From Nocardioides conyzicola (GTDB lineage: Bacteria; Actinomycetota; Actinomycetes; Propionibacteriales; Nocardioidaceae), in the NCBI RefSeq assembly GCF_039543825.1, contig NZ_BAABKM010000005.1, forward strand, positions 1 to 64,000: a stretch of DNA of 64,000 nt, written 5' to 3'. Each line of letters opens with the position of its first letter. Positions within the stretch are counted from its first letter, which is position 1. Shown piece after piece: positions 46,639 to 55,694 of the stretch. The notes below the pieces were generated by a model. The model saw only the letters and a list, made by a program, of their open reading frames with translations. It searched no databases and was not told where the DNA came from. The position numbers and the translations under genes were made by a program.

Positions 46639-46929
46639 ATGGGTGACGTCGTCGCATTCCCGTCCCGTCCGGAGCCGCTCTGGCGCGAGGCCGTGGGCCA
46701 CGAGCTGCGCGAGGAGCGGCGTACGGCGGAGCGCACGCTCGCCGACGTCGCGTCGGACGCGGGCGTGTCGACGCAGTACCTCTCCGAGATCGAGCGCGGT
46801 CTCAAGGAGCCCAGCTCGGAGGTGCTCGGCGCGGTCGTCGGCGCGCTCGGGCTGCGCCTGGTCGACCTGACCACGCGCGTCAGCCGGCGACTGACCCGGA
46901 TCTCCGGGCCGGTGGCGCTGGCGGCCTGA
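46639..46929 (+). CDS. Small XRE-type regulator, ClgR-like
   Basis: A 96-residue protein that is nearly all helix-turn-helix: GHELREERRTAERTLADVASDAGVSTQYLSEIERGLKEPSSE (read in parts, residues about 20-60). The QYLSEIERGLKEPSSEVL recognition segment is like that of ClgR and PopR, regulators of clpP genes. A perfect ClgR-type operator lies upstream and a tandem clpP pair lies about 1 kb away on the other strand. It is shorter than typical ClgR. Its role as the clpP regulator is inferred from these two facts. Confidence 0.78.
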   Translation: MGDVVAFPSRPEPLWREAVGHELREERRTAERTLADVASDAGVSTQYLSEIERGLKEPSSEVLGAVVGALGLRLVDLTTRVSRRLTRISGPVALAA

Positions 46930-46932
46930 GGC

Positions 46933-47709
46933 TCAGTAGCCCGGGAAGACCTTCCGCAGGTCGTCCAGGCTGACGTTGCCGGTGACCTCGACGCCCGCCG
47001 GCGTGAACTCCGGCTTGAGCCGGCCCGTCAGCAGCCGCGCGGCCGCCTCGGCGGGGCCGGTGAACGTCGCGGTCGGGTCGGCCAGGTCGGTCGTGACGGT
47101 GACGGCGTCGGCGACGGTGATGCCCCCTCCGGGGACGGTCACGCGGGCCTCCTCGGCGAGCTGGTCGGGCTTGGCGGCGAAGCCGAGCAGGAAGCCCAGC
47201 GGCCCGGCGTACAGCTCCAGCAACAGGGCGGCGGACTCCGGCTCGATGCCGGCCGCGGGGTCGAGGCCGACCCGCACGTCCCAGGCGTGGGCGGCGACCT
47301 CGTTGAGCCGCATGCCGACCGCGACCACCAGCGGGACCGGCTCGGGTAGGAAGCCCATGTCGACCGTCAGGTCGGCGCGCTGCTCCGCGGTCAGGCCCTC
47401 GACGACGTCGAGGTAGCGGCTGTCGTGCTCGACGAAGCCGGCCGCCTGCTCGAGCGGGCTCGAGCCGTCCCAGCGCGCCCAGACCGACTGGTTGTCCTCG
47501 GCCTCGACCGGGAGCCCGGCCGCGGTCGCGATCGGCTTCGTGGAGATCTCCGCGCCGCTGCCGAGGTGCGACAGCGCCTGGGCGACCGTCCACTCGGACG
47601 CGCCGCTGGGGCCGGTCAGCCGTCCCTCGTCGAGATCGGGGACCAGGGCAGCAAGGGCATCGTGGTTGGTGCGCAGGGCCGCGATCGCGCGGTCGACGAG
47701 TTCAGTCAT
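46933..47709 (-). CDS. Maleylpyruvate-isomerase/DinB-like family protein
   Basis: A 258-residue protein of the mycothiol-dependent maleylpyruvate isomerase (MDMPI) superfamily. The N-terminal DinB-like helical bundle has SEWTVAQALSHLGSGAE (about residues 38-54) with the histidine used for metal binding, and EVAAHAWDVRVGLDP (about 140-154) in the second histidine region. The C-terminal part is the MDMPI_C/SCP-like domain (LLTGRLKPEFTPAGVEVTGN). The reaction is unknown. It starts 7 bp after the clpP pair on the same strand, so it may be cotranscribed with them. Confidence 0.8.
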   Translation of the reverse strand: MTELVDRAIAALRTNHDALAALVPDLDEGRLTGPSGASEWTVAQALSHLGSGAEISTKPIATAAGLPVEAEDNQSVWARWDGSSPLEQAAGFVEHDSRYLDVVEGLTAEQRADLTVDMGFLPEPVPLVVAVGMRLNEVAAHAWDVRVGLDPAAGIEPESAALLLELYAGPLGFLLGFAAKPDQLAEEARVTVPGGGITVADAVTVTTDLADPTATFTGPAEAAARLLTGRLKPEFTPAGVEVTGNVSLDDLRKVFPGY

Positions 47710-47716
47710 GTCCGCC

Positions 47717-48340
47717 CTAACCGATCCGGCGCTCCCGTTCTTCCGGGAGGGCCTTCCGGCTGTCCAGGATGCTGTCGACGATGCCGTAGGCGACCGCGTC
47801 CGCAGCGGACAGCACGAGATCGCGCTCGGTGTCCTCGCGCACCTGCTCGACGCTCCGGCCGGTGTGGTGCGCCAGGATCTGCTCCATCTCGGCGCGGATC
47901 CGGGCGATCTCCTTCGCCTGCAGCGCCAGGTCGGGCAGCGTGCCCTGACCGCCTCCCGACGGCTGGTGCAGCACCACGCGGGCGTGCGGGAGCACCGTAC
48001 GGCGACCGGGCGCACCGGCCGCGAGCAGCACGGCCGCCGACGACGCCGCCTGGCCCACGCACGCCGTACCGACCTCCGGCCGGATGAACTGCATCGCGTC
48101 GTAGATCGCCAGCATCGAGGTGACCGAGCCGCCGGGCGAGTTGAGGTAGAGGTTGATCGGCGCGTCCGGGCTCTCCGACTCCAGGTGCAGCAGCTGCGCG
48201 ATCACGACGTTGGCGACACCGTCGTCGATCTCGGTGCCGAGGTAGATGATCCGGTCGGTCAGCAACCGGCTGTAGATGTCGACCGCGCGCTCGCCCCGGT
48301 GCGTCTTCTCGATCACGCTCGGGATCGTGTACTGACTCAT
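47717..48340 (-). CDS. clpP: ATP-dependent Clp protease proteolytic subunit, second of pair
   Basis: A 207-residue ClpP with the catalytic triad in place: S100 in [12 protein letters not shown]125 in RVVLHQP, and D174 in TERDLVLSA. ClpP forms barrel-shaped rings that degrade proteins fed by ClpX or ClpC. The start ATG overlaps the stop of the other clpP gene by 4 nt. The HQPSGGGQG handle region is like the ClpP2/ClpP4 group. Since clpX is not adjacent, this is probably an accessory clpP pair like clpP3-clpP4 of Streptomyces rather than the main one, but that is inference. Confidence 0.92.
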   Translation of the reverse strand: MSQYTIPSVIEKTHRGERAVDIYSRLLTDRIIYLGTEIDDGVANVVIAQLLHLESESPDAPINLYLNSPGGSVTSMLAIYDAMQFIRPEVGTACVGQAASSAAVLLAAGAPGRRTVLPHARVVLHQPSGGGQGTLPDLALQAKEIARIRAEMEQILAHHTGRSVEQVREDTERDLVLSAADAVAYGIVDSILDSRKALPEERERRIG

Positions 48341-48948
48341 GCCGACACCCCGAACGTCGCGGCCGGGCGGCTCGGGTTGATCGCGCTCAGGTCGCTGAGC
48401 ACCTGGTCGACGAAGCCGTACGCCTGCGCCTGGTCGGCGGTGAACCACCGGTCGCGCAGGGAGTCACGCTCGATGACGTCCCGCGGCTGGCCCGTGTGCT
48501 CCGCGATCAGGCCGATCAGGACGCCCTTGACGTGCTCGAGGTTCTCGGCCTGGATCTCGATGTCGATGGCGGTCCCCCCGATGCCGGCGGAGCCCTGGTG
48601 CATCAGGATCCGCGAGTGCGGGAGCGCGTAGCGCTTGCCCGGCGTACCCGCCGAGAGCAGGAACTGCCCCATGCTCGCGGCGAGGCCCATCGCCAGGGTG
48701 CTCACGTCGTTGGGGATCAGGCGCATGGTGTCGTAGATCGCGAGCCCGGCGCTGACGCTGCCGCCGGGCGAGTTGATGTAGAGGCTGATGTCGCGGTGCG
48801 GGTCCTCGGCCGAGAGCAGCAGCAGCTCGGCACAGAGCCGGTTGGCGATGGCGTCGTCGACCTCCTGCCCGAGCACCAGGATGCGCTGGTGCATGAGGCG
48901 GGCGGTCAGCTGGTCGTCGAAGGGTCCGATGGACGGTGGCTGGGTCAT
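48337..48948 (-). CDS. clpP: ATP-dependent Clp protease proteolytic subunit, first of pair
   Basis: A 203-residue ClpP with triad S92 ([10 protein letters not shown]), H117 (SRILMHQ) and D166 (SLRDRWFTA). The N-terminus [13 protein letters not shown] lacks a long propeptide. With the overlapping second clpP it would make a mixed two-ring protease. The promoter should lie in the 62-bp gap upstream, which contains an inverted repeat (48984-49008); a ClgR-type site as clear as the one at 46583 is not found there. Confidence 0.92.
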   Translation of the reverse strand: MTQPPSIGPFDDQLTARLMHQRILVLGQEVDDAIANRLCAELLLLSAEDPHRDISLYINSPGGSVSAGLAIYDTMRLIPNDVSTLAMGLAASMGQFLLSAGTPGKRYALPHSRILMHQGSAGIGGTAIDIEIQAENLEHVKGVLIGLIAEHTGQPRDVIERDSLRDRWFTADQAQAYGFVDQVLSDLSAINPSRPAATFGVSA

Positions 48949-48983
48949 GCCACCAGCGTTCGTCGCCGCACGCCGTCAGGGAA

Positions 48984-49008
48984 GCGGATCCGCTGCCAGC
49001 AGATCCGC
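48984..49008. promoter_or_regulatory. Inverted repeat upstream of the clpP pair
   Basis: GCGGATC (48984-48990) and GATCCGC (49002-49008) are perfect 7-bp arms with an 11-bp spacer; the left arm also belongs to the palindrome AGCGGATCCGCT (48983-48994). It lies 36 bp before the clpP start. It could be an operator of the clpP pair or a terminator of the aldo/keto reductase gene; sequence alone does not decide. Confidence 0.45.
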
Positions 49009-49010
49009 CG

Positions 49011-49910
49011 TCAGCTGATGTCCAGCTGCACGGACGCGAGGGCGGAGTCGAGCTGCTCCAGGCTGCTGACCCCGACGATCGGCTTCCAGCCCTTCGCCAG
49101 CATCCAGGCGAGCACGACCTGGGAGGCGGGTACGCCGTGGTCCGCGGCGATCCGGTGCAGGCTCGCGAGCCGGGCGGTCGTGCCGGGGTGGTCGTAGGCC
49201 TCCGGGAACGGCCGGTCGGCCCGGTCGAAGCTGCCTTGCACCAGGGGGCTGTAGACCCAGAGCTCCAGCTCGGGCTGCACGTCGAGGTAGTCGACGGTCT
49301 CGTCGGTGACGAACCCGAACCGGTGGTCCTTGCCCGGCACCTGCGCACCCGGCCGCGGGTCGACGTACGACGTGGTCAGCTGCAGCGCCGTGAAGGGCTC
49401 GACCCCGAGCCGGTCGGCGATGGCACGGGCGCGCTCGACCCGCCAGGTGGGGTGGTTGGAGACGCCGAGACGCCGGACGACGCCCCGCTCGACCAGCGAC
49501 CCGAACGCGGCCACCGTCTCCTCGAGGTCCGTCGAGCGGTCCTCGCCGTGGGCCCAGTAGAGGTCAATGGCGTCGACCCCGAGGCGCTCCAGGCTGCGGG
49601 CGGCCTCGCGCTCGATCACGGCAGCCGACAGGCCTTCGGTGCCGCCGTCGTCGGTCGGCTCCACGCCGACCTTGGTGGCGATCACGAGCTCGTCGCGCAG
49701 ACCCGGGTTGGCGGCCAGCCAGCGGCCGAGCAGCGCCTCGCTCTGGCCGCCGTGGCCGGTGTCCGACGTCCAGAAGGAGTAGCAGTTCGCGGTGTCGAGG
49801 ACCCGCCCGCCGGCCTCGACGTACCGGTCCAGCAGGGCGTACGACGTCGCCTCGTCGGTGCGGGTGCCGAAGTACATGGTGCCGAGCACCAGCCCCATCT
49901 CCAGGTCCAT
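49011..49910 (-). CDS. Aldo/keto reductase
   Basis: A 299-residue NADPH-dependent (beta/alpha)8-barrel reductase. The conserved DTANCY block (catalytic Asp and Tyr), VIATKVG with the catalytic lysine, and DLYWAHGED with the catalytic histidine are present in order. The C-terminal VVLAWMLAKGWKPIVGVSSLEQL is the usual cofactor segment. The substrate is unknown. It lies 62 bp upstream of the clpP pair on the same strand and is divergent from map with a 37-bp gap. Confidence 0.9.
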   Translation of the reverse strand: MDLEMGLVLGTMYFGTRTDEATSYALLDRYVEAGGRVLDTANCYSFWTSDTGHGGQSEALLGRWLAANPGLRDELVIATKVGVEPTDDGGTEGLSAAVIEREAARSLERLGVDAIDLYWAHGEDRSTDLEETVAAFGSLVERGVVRRLGVSNHPTWRVERARAIADRLGVEPFTALQLTTSYVDPRPGAQVPGKDHRFGFVTDETVDYLDVQPELELWVYSPLVQGSFDRADRPFPEAYDHPGTTARLASLHRIAADHGVPASQVVLAWMLAKGWKPIVGVSSLEQLDSALASVQLDIS

Positions 49911-49947
49911 GCGCTCACCCTACGGACGACGTCGATAGGGTCGTTTC

Positions 49948-50718
49948 ATGATCGAGCTCCGCACCCCTGCCCAGATCGAGCAGATGCGCCCCGCCGGGCG
50001 CTTCGTCGCCGACGTGATCACTGCTCTCGCCGCGAAGGCCGACGTCGGGGTCAACCTGCTCGAGCTGGACGAGCTCGCTCACCAGATGATCCGCGACCGC
50101 GGTGCGGAGTCCTGCTACATCGACTACCACCCGTCGTTCGGCGCCTCTCCCTTCGGCAAGGTGCTGTGCACGTCGGTCAACGACGCCGTGCTGCACGGAC
50201 TCCCCCACGACTACGTGCTGGAGGACGGCGACCTGCTCTCGGTCGACTTCGCGGCCAGCGTCGACGGCTGGGTCTCCGACTCCGCGCTGAGCGTCGTGGT
50301 CGGCAACGCGCGCCAGGAGGACCTCGACCTGATCGAGGTGACCGGGCGCGCGCTCGAGGCGGGCATCGCCCAGGCGCGGCCCGGCAACCGCCTCGGCGAC
50401 ATCTCGGCGGCGATCGGCGACGTGGCCCGCGGGGTCGGGCTCGGCGTCAACCTGCAGTTCGGCGGCCACGGTGTCGGCCGCACCATGCACGGCGACCCGC
50501 ACGTGCCCAACGACGGTCGCCCGGGGCGCGGGCTGAAGCTCAAGCCCGGCCTGGTGATCGCGATCGAGCCGTGGTTCCTGCACACCACCGACGAGATCTA
50601 CACCGACAAGGACGGCTGGACGCTGCGCAGCAAGGACGGCTCCCGGGGCGCGCACATGGAGCACACCGTCGCCATCACGGCAGACGGCCCGCTGGTTCTC
50701 ACCGAGCGGGCCGCCTGA
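49948..50718 (+). CDS. map: Methionine aminopeptidase
   Basis: A 256-residue type I enzyme that removes the initiator methionine from new proteins. All five metal ligands are visible: two aspartates (in SVDFAASVD and VSDSAL), the histidine in GGHGVGR, the glutamate in AIEPWF and the glutamate in MEHTVAIT. The ATG gives a normal length without the SH3-binding N-terminal extension found in some actinobacterial copies. The genome probably has another map near rpsM/secY; this one would then be a second copy. It converges on cyp125. Confidence 0.93.
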   Translation: MIELRTPAQIEQMRPAGRFVADVITALAAKADVGVNLLELDELAHQMIRDRGAESCYIDYHPSFGASPFGKVLCTSVNDAVLHGLPHDYVLEDGDLLSVDFAASVDGWVSDSALSVVVGNARQEDLDLIEVTGRALEAGIAQARPGNRLGDISAAIGDVARGVGLGVNLQFGGHGVGRTMHGDPHVPNDGRPGRGLKLKPGLVIAIEPWFLHTTDEIYTDKDGWTLRSKDGSRGAHMEHTVAITADGPLVLTERAA

Positions 50719-50723
50719 CGTAC

Positions 50724-50740
50724 GTACGCCTCAGGCGTAC
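50724..50740. terminator. Small hairpin between map and cyp125
   Basis: GTACGCC (50724-50730) and GGCGTAC (50734-50740) pair around TCA, which is the cyp125 stop on the minus strand. The stem may serve as a shared terminator for the convergent genes, although it is short and no T-run follows. Confidence 0.4.
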
Positions 50741-51972
50741 TTGGTCTGCAGGTCCTTGATGCCGTTGATCCACGAGTGCCGCAGCCGCACCGGCTCCGCC
50801 AGCTTGGAGATGTCCGGCGCGTGGTCGGCCAGGGCGTCGAAGATCACCCGGATCTCCTGCCGGGCGAGGTTGGCGCCCAGGCAGTAGTGGGCGCCGTGGC
50901 CACCGAACCCGAGCTGCGGGTTGGGGTCGCGCAGGATGTTGAACCGGTGCGGGTCCTCGAAGACGGTCTCGTCGAAGTTGGCGCTGGCGTAGAACAGCGC
51001 CGCCCGCTCGCCCTTCTTGAACGTGTGGCCGCTGACCTCGACGTCGTTGAGGGCGGTGCGCTGGAAGACGTTGACCGGCGTACCCCACCGGACGACCTCG
51101 TCGACCATCGTCGCCGGCCGGTCCCGCTTCCAGATCTCCCACTGCTCCGGGTTGTCGAAGAACGCGTTCATGCCGTGCGAGATCGCGTTGCGCGTGGTCT
51201 CGTTGCCGGCCACCGCCAGCAGGATCACGAAATAGCCGAACTCGTCGTCGTTGAGACCTCGCTCGCCCTTGTGGGCCTGGATCAGCTTGGTGATGAGGTC
51301 GTCGCGCGGGTTGGCCTGGCGGTCGGCGGCGAGCATCATCGCGTAGCCGAGGATCTCGGCGGCAGCGACGTCGTTGTTGCCCGCGTAGTCCGGGTCCTCG
51401 CCGGCGAGCATCTGGTTGGACCACTCGAAGAGCTTGTGCCGGTCCTCCTGCGGTACGCCGATCAGGTCGGCGATCGCCTGGAGCGGGAGCTCGGCGGCGA
51501 TCTCCTCGACGAAGTTGCCGGTGCCCCGGGAGACCGCGTCCTTCACGATGGACGCCGCCCGCTGGGTCATCGTGTCCTCGAGCTCGGCGATCGAGCGCGG
51601 GGTGAAGCCTCGGGAGATGATCGCGCGGGTCTGCGTGTGCTCCGGCGGGTCCTGGTTGATCAGGATGACGCGCTGGAGCTCGATCTGACCGCGGTCCATC
51701 TCGCCGGGAAAACGGATGATCGCCCCGTTCTCGGACGTGGACCAGTTCTTGCTGTCCTTCGAGATCGCCGAGACGTCCTCGTGCCGGGTGACGGCCCAGT
51801 AGCCGGTGCCCGACTCCTCGGCGAAGCCGCTGCGCTGCTCCCAGGGCTGCTCGATCCAGTGGATCGGCGAGCTCTGGCGGGCGAGCCGGAAATCGTCGTA
51901 CGGGACTGACTTCTCGTTCAGGTCAGGGTCGGTGAAGTCGAACCCTGCAGCGAAGAGGTCGGTTGCGGTCAC
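50731..51972 (-). CDS. cyp125: Steroid C26/C27-monooxygenase CYP125
   Basis: A 413-residue cytochrome P450. The heme-binding cysteine is C364 in FGGHGAHYCLGANLAR; the I-helix AGNETT is at 255-260 and ExxR is E292/R295. The sequence closely follows CYP125A1 (Rv3545c), including GFDFTDPDLN, IELQRVILINQDPPEHT and SRGFTPR. CYP125 oxidises the terminal methyl of the sterol side chain to a carboxylate, the first step of side-chain degradation. The GTG start lies 18 bp from a KstR-type operator. It is divergent from fadA5, as in M. tuberculosis. Confidence 0.95.
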   Translation of the reverse strand: MTATDLFAAGFDFTDPDLNEKSVPYDDFRLARQSSPIHWIEQPWEQRSGFAEESGTGYWAVTRHEDVSAISKDSKNWSTSENGAIIRFPGEMDRGQIELQRVILINQDPPEHTQTRAIISRGFTPRSIAELEDTMTQRAASIVKDAVSRGTGNFVEEIAAELPLQAIADLIGVPQEDRHKLFEWSNQMLAGEDPDYAGNNDVAAAEILGYAMMLAADRQANPRDDLITKLIQAHKGERGLNDDEFGYFVILLAVAGNETTRNAISHGMNAFFDNPEQWEIWKRDRPATMVDEVVRWGTPVNVFQRTALNDVEVSGHTFKKGERAALFYASANFDETVFEDPHRFNILRDPNPQLGFGGHGAHYCLGANLARQEIRVIFDALADHAPDISKLAEPVRLRHSWINGIKDLQTKYA

Positions 51973-51990
51973 GGGGGCTCCTATTGGATG

Positions 51991-52004
51991 TGGAACACGT
52001 TCTA
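51991..52004. promoter_or_regulatory. KstR-type operator on the cyp125 side
   Basis: TGGAACACGTTCTA matches TNNAACNNGTTNNA at all fixed positions. It lies 18 bp from the cyp125 start. A second site 49 bp further on serves fadA5, so this divergent promoter has one operator per direction, unlike the shared sites elsewhere in the window. Confidence 0.85.
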
Positions 52005-52053
52005 GTGGCCCAGGTTACATACCGAAGGTAGGTGAGGGAAGGTTGTACACGAC

Positions 52054-52067
52054 AAGAACGTGTTCTA
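52054..52067. promoter_or_regulatory. KstR-type operator on the fadA5 side
   Basis: AAGAACGTGTTCTA matches TNNAACNNGTTNNA except for the first base. It ends 10 bp before the fadA5 ATG, the same spacing as at the DUF35 gene and fadD19. Confidence 0.83.
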
Positions 52068-52068
52068 G

Positions 52069-53241
<1,173 letters not shown>

Positions 53242-53249
53242 GGCGCAGC

Positions 53250-53267
53250 CGGGGCCGGGCGGCCCCG
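53250..53267. terminator. Bidirectional terminator between fadA5 and the SDR gene
   Basis: CGGGGCC (53250-53256) and GGCCCCG (53261-53267) pair around GGGC in the 28-bp gap between the two convergent stop codons. Confidence 0.6.
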
Positions 53268-53269
53268 AG

Positions 53270-54151
53270 CTACGCCCCGTACACCGGCTCCGGCGCAGGA
53301 CCGGCGGCGAGCAGCTCACGCAGGGCCGGCCCGACCTCGGCCGCCTCCCACCGGCGGCCGAGGTCGAGCGCGGGTCCGTGGCGCCAGCCGAGCTCGACGG
53401 TGACCTGGCCGCCGTCGATCTCGATGACGCGGCCGGTGACGTCGCCGGCCTCGACGGAGGCGAGCCAGGCGACGATGGGCGAGTTGTCCTCGGGGAGGGC
53501 CATGGCCGAGGTGTCGAAGGCGCCCTCGGTCATCCGGGTCCGGGCCACCGGGGCGATCGCGTTGACGGTGACGCCGTACCGGCCCATCTCCTGGGCGGCG
53601 ACGAGCGTCATGCCGGCGATGCCGGCCTTGGCGGCGGAGTACGTCGTCTGGCCGACCGAGCCCTGGAGTCCGGCGCCCGACGACGTGTTGATGACCCGGG
53701 CCGCGCGCTGGCGTCCCTCCTTGGCCTCGGCGCGCCAGTAGGCACCCGCGTGCCGCAGGGGCGCGAAGTGACCCTTGAGGTGCACGCGGATCACCGCGTC
53801 CCACTCCTCCTCGGCCGTGTTCACCAGCATCCGGTCGCGGACGAACCCCGCGTTGTTGACCAGGATGTCCAGGCCGCCGTACGTCGTGATGGCCTGCTCG
53901 ACCATGGCGGCCGCCTGCTCGAAGTCGGCCACGTCGGCGCCGTTGACGACGGCCCGTCCACCAGCCGCCTCGATCTCGGCGACCACCGACTCGGCCGGGG
54001 TCTCCCCCGTCCCCTCACCGGACAGCGAGACGCCGAAGTCGTTGACGACCACGGCCGCACCGTGGCGCGCGAGCTCGAGCGCGTGCGCCCGGCCGATGCC
54101 GCGGCCGGCGCCGGTGACGATCGCGACGCGACCTTCGAGAAGCTTGCTCAT
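53270..54151 (-). CDS. Short-chain dehydrogenase, Rv3548c homologue
   Basis: A 293-residue SDR. The cofactor motif TGAGRGIG is at about residues 13-20, NNAG near 97, and the catalytic YSAAK near 170, with INTSSGAG before it. Its length and the long loop VSLSGEGTGETPAE fit the HSD17B4-like subgroup that oxidises 3-hydroxyacyl-CoA esters. By order it corresponds to Rv3548c in the ring-degradation cluster. Its ATG shares a base with the stop of the upstream SDR (TGATG). Likely a hydroxyacyl-CoA dehydrogenase step on a steroid ring fragment. Confidence 0.87.
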   Translation of the reverse strand: MSKLLEGRVAIVTGAGRGIGRAHALELARHGAAVVVNDFGVSLSGEGTGETPAESVVAEIEAAGGRAVVNGADVADFEQAAAMVEQAITTYGGLDILVNNAGFVRDRMLVNTAEEEWDAVIRVHLKGHFAPLRHAGAYWRAEAKEGRQRAARVINTSSGAGLQGSVGQTTYSAAKAGIAGMTLVAAQEMGRYGVTVNAIAPVARTRMTEGAFDTSAMALPEDNSPIVAWLASVEAGDVTGRVIEIDGGQVTVELGWRHGPALDLGRRWEAAEVGPALRELLAAGPAPEPVYGA

Positions 54152-54897
54152 CAGAGTCCCTTCTGGACCAACAGGAAGGCGGGTGTCTCTCCCCCGCCGT
54201 GACAGGCGACGGTCGCGCCGGAGACGTACGACGCCAGCTCGCTCGCCAGGAAGGCCGCGACGTTCCCGACCTCGTCGGGGCGCGCCATCCGACCGATCGG
54301 GATCGTGCGCTCGATCGCGGCGACCGAGGCGTCGTCGCCGTAGTGGTCGTCCGTCTGCTCGGTGCGGCACAGGCCCACGTCGATCGCGTTCACCCGCACC
54401 TTCGGCGCCCACTCCATCGCCAGCGACGTCGTCAGCGAGTCGAGGCCGGCCTTCGCCGCGCCGTACGCCGCGATGGTGGGTGCCGGGCGGCCGGCCGAGA
54501 TCGACGAGATGTTGACGATCGCGCCGCCGGAGTCCTGCTGCTGCATCACCGCGTTGGCGGCCTGCGCGCAGAGCAGCGGCGCGAGCAGGTTGAGGCCGAC
54601 GATCTTCTCGTGGAAGCGCGCCGACGCGGTCGCCGCGTCGGTCGCGGGCGCTCCCCCGGCGTTGTTGACCAGGATGTCGAGGCGATCCAGCGACGCCACC
54701 AGCGCCTGCACGGCCTCGGCGTCCCGGACGTCGCAGACGTGGTGCGTGGTCCCCGGCACCGGCTCGACCGCCGTGCGCGAGCACGTCACGACGGTGGCAC
54801 CGGCCGCGAGCAGGGCCTGGGTGATCCCGAGACCGATCCCGCGGGTGCCGCCCGTGACGAGCGCGACTCGTCCGGACAGGTCGATCGACAGCGCCAT
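54151..54897 (-). CDS. Short-chain dehydrogenase, Rv3549c homologue
   Basis: A 248-residue SDR with TGGTRGIGLG as cofactor motif (about residues 15-24), LVNNAGGAP near 78, NISSISAG and the catalytic YGAAK (about 145). It corresponds by position and size to Rv3549c. The start is 11 bp from a perfect KstR2-type operator shared with echA20. With the overlapping downstream SDR gene it forms a two-gene operon transcribed away from the ipd genes. The precise substrate is not known. Confidence 0.87.
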   Translation of the reverse strand: MALSIDLSGRVALVTGGTRGIGLGITQALLAAGATVVTCSRTAVEPVPGTTHHVCDVRDAEAVQALVASLDRLDILVNNAGGAPATDAATASARFHEKIVGLNLLAPLLCAQAANAVMQQQDSGGAIVNISSISAGRPAPTIAAYGAAKAGLDSLTTSLAMEWAPKVRVNAIDVGLCRTEQTDDHYGDDASVAAIERTIPIGRMARPDEVGNVAAFLASELASYVSGATVACHGGGETPAFLLVQKGL

Positions 54898-54908
54898 GCT
54901 GCTACCCT

Positions 54909-54922
54909 ACCAAGCACTTGCT
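54909..54922. promoter_or_regulatory. KstR2-type operator between the SDR genes and echA20
   Basis: ACCAAGCACTTGCT matches the KstR2 consensus ANCAAGNNCTTGNT at every fixed position. It lies 11 bp from the SDR start and 16 bp from the echA20 start. KstR2 is the repressor of ring C/D (HIP) degradation genes and responds to HIP-CoA. It is the only site of this type found in the window. Confidence 0.9.
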
Positions 54923-54938
54923 TGGTTAAGGAGAGACC

Positions 54939-55694
54939 GTGCCGATCACTTCCGAACTCCGCCCGGACGGCATCCGGGTCGTGACGATGGACGCGCCACC
55001 GGTGAACGCCCTCACCGTCCAGGGCTGGTACGACGTCGCAGCGGCCCTCGACGAGGCCAGCGGTGACCTGCAGACCCATGTGGTGGTGCTGCGGGCCGAG
55101 GGCCGCGGCTTCAACGCGGGCGTCGACATCAAGGAGATGCAGCACACCACCGGGTTCGACGCCCTGATCGGCGCCAACAAGGGCTGCTTCGCGGCGTTCA
55201 AGGCGGTCTACGAGTGCGCGGTGCCCGTCGTCGCCGCGGTCAACGGCTTCTGCCTCGGCGGTGGCGTCGGCCTGGTCGGCAACGCGGACTGCATCGTGGC
55301 CAGCGACGATGCCTACTTCGGCGTGCCCGAGGTCAAGCAGGGCGCGCTCGGCGCGGCGACCCACATGGCACGACTCGTGCCACAGCACATGATGCGCACC
55401 CTCTACTTCACCGCCCGCACGATCAAGGCGGCCGACCTGGTGCAGTTCGGCAGCGTGCTCGAGGTGGTCCCTCGCGACCAGCTCGACGACGCCGCCCTGA
55501 AGGTCGCCGGTGAGATCGCGGCCCACGACACCCGGGTGATCCGGGCGGCCAAGGAGTGCCTCAACGGGATCGACCCGATCGACGTCAACAAGAGCTACCG
55601 GTTCGAGCAGGGCTTCACCATGGAGCTCAACCTCGCCGGCGTCAGCGACGAGCTGCGCGACACCTTCGCGGGAACGGACAAGGCACAGAAGTGA
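54939..55694 (+). CDS. echA20: Steroid ring D hydrolase EchA20
   Basis: A 251-residue crotonase-fold protein with FNAGVDIKEMQ (oxyanion region, about residues 64-74) and NGFCLGGGVGLVGNADCIVA (about 105-124). By similarity and order it is EchA20 (Rv3550), which hydrolyses the last D-ring bond in HIP degradation rather than hydrating a double bond. GTG start with AAGGAGAG 6 nt upstream, the best ribosome site of the cluster. Its stop overlaps the ipdA start by 4 nt (GTGA). Confidence 0.92.
   Translation: MPITSELRPDGIRVVTMDAPPVNALTVQGWYDVAAALDEASGDLQTHVVVLRAEGRGFNAGVDIKEMQHTTGFDALIGANKGCFAAFKAVYECAVPVVAAVNGFCLGGGVGLVGNADCIVASDDAYFGVPEVKQGALGAATHMARLVPQHMMRTLYFTARTIKAADLVQFGSVLEVVPRDQLDDAALKVAGEIAAHDTRVIRAAKECLNGIDPIDVNKSYRFEQGFTMELNLAGVSDELRDTFAGTDKAQK

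Noticed and set aside
48949..49010. ClgR-type operator before the clpP pair
   Set aside because: The GCGTTCGTCGCCGC stretch near 48957 lacks the second GCGAAC half. Only an unrelated GCGGATC inverted repeat is present.
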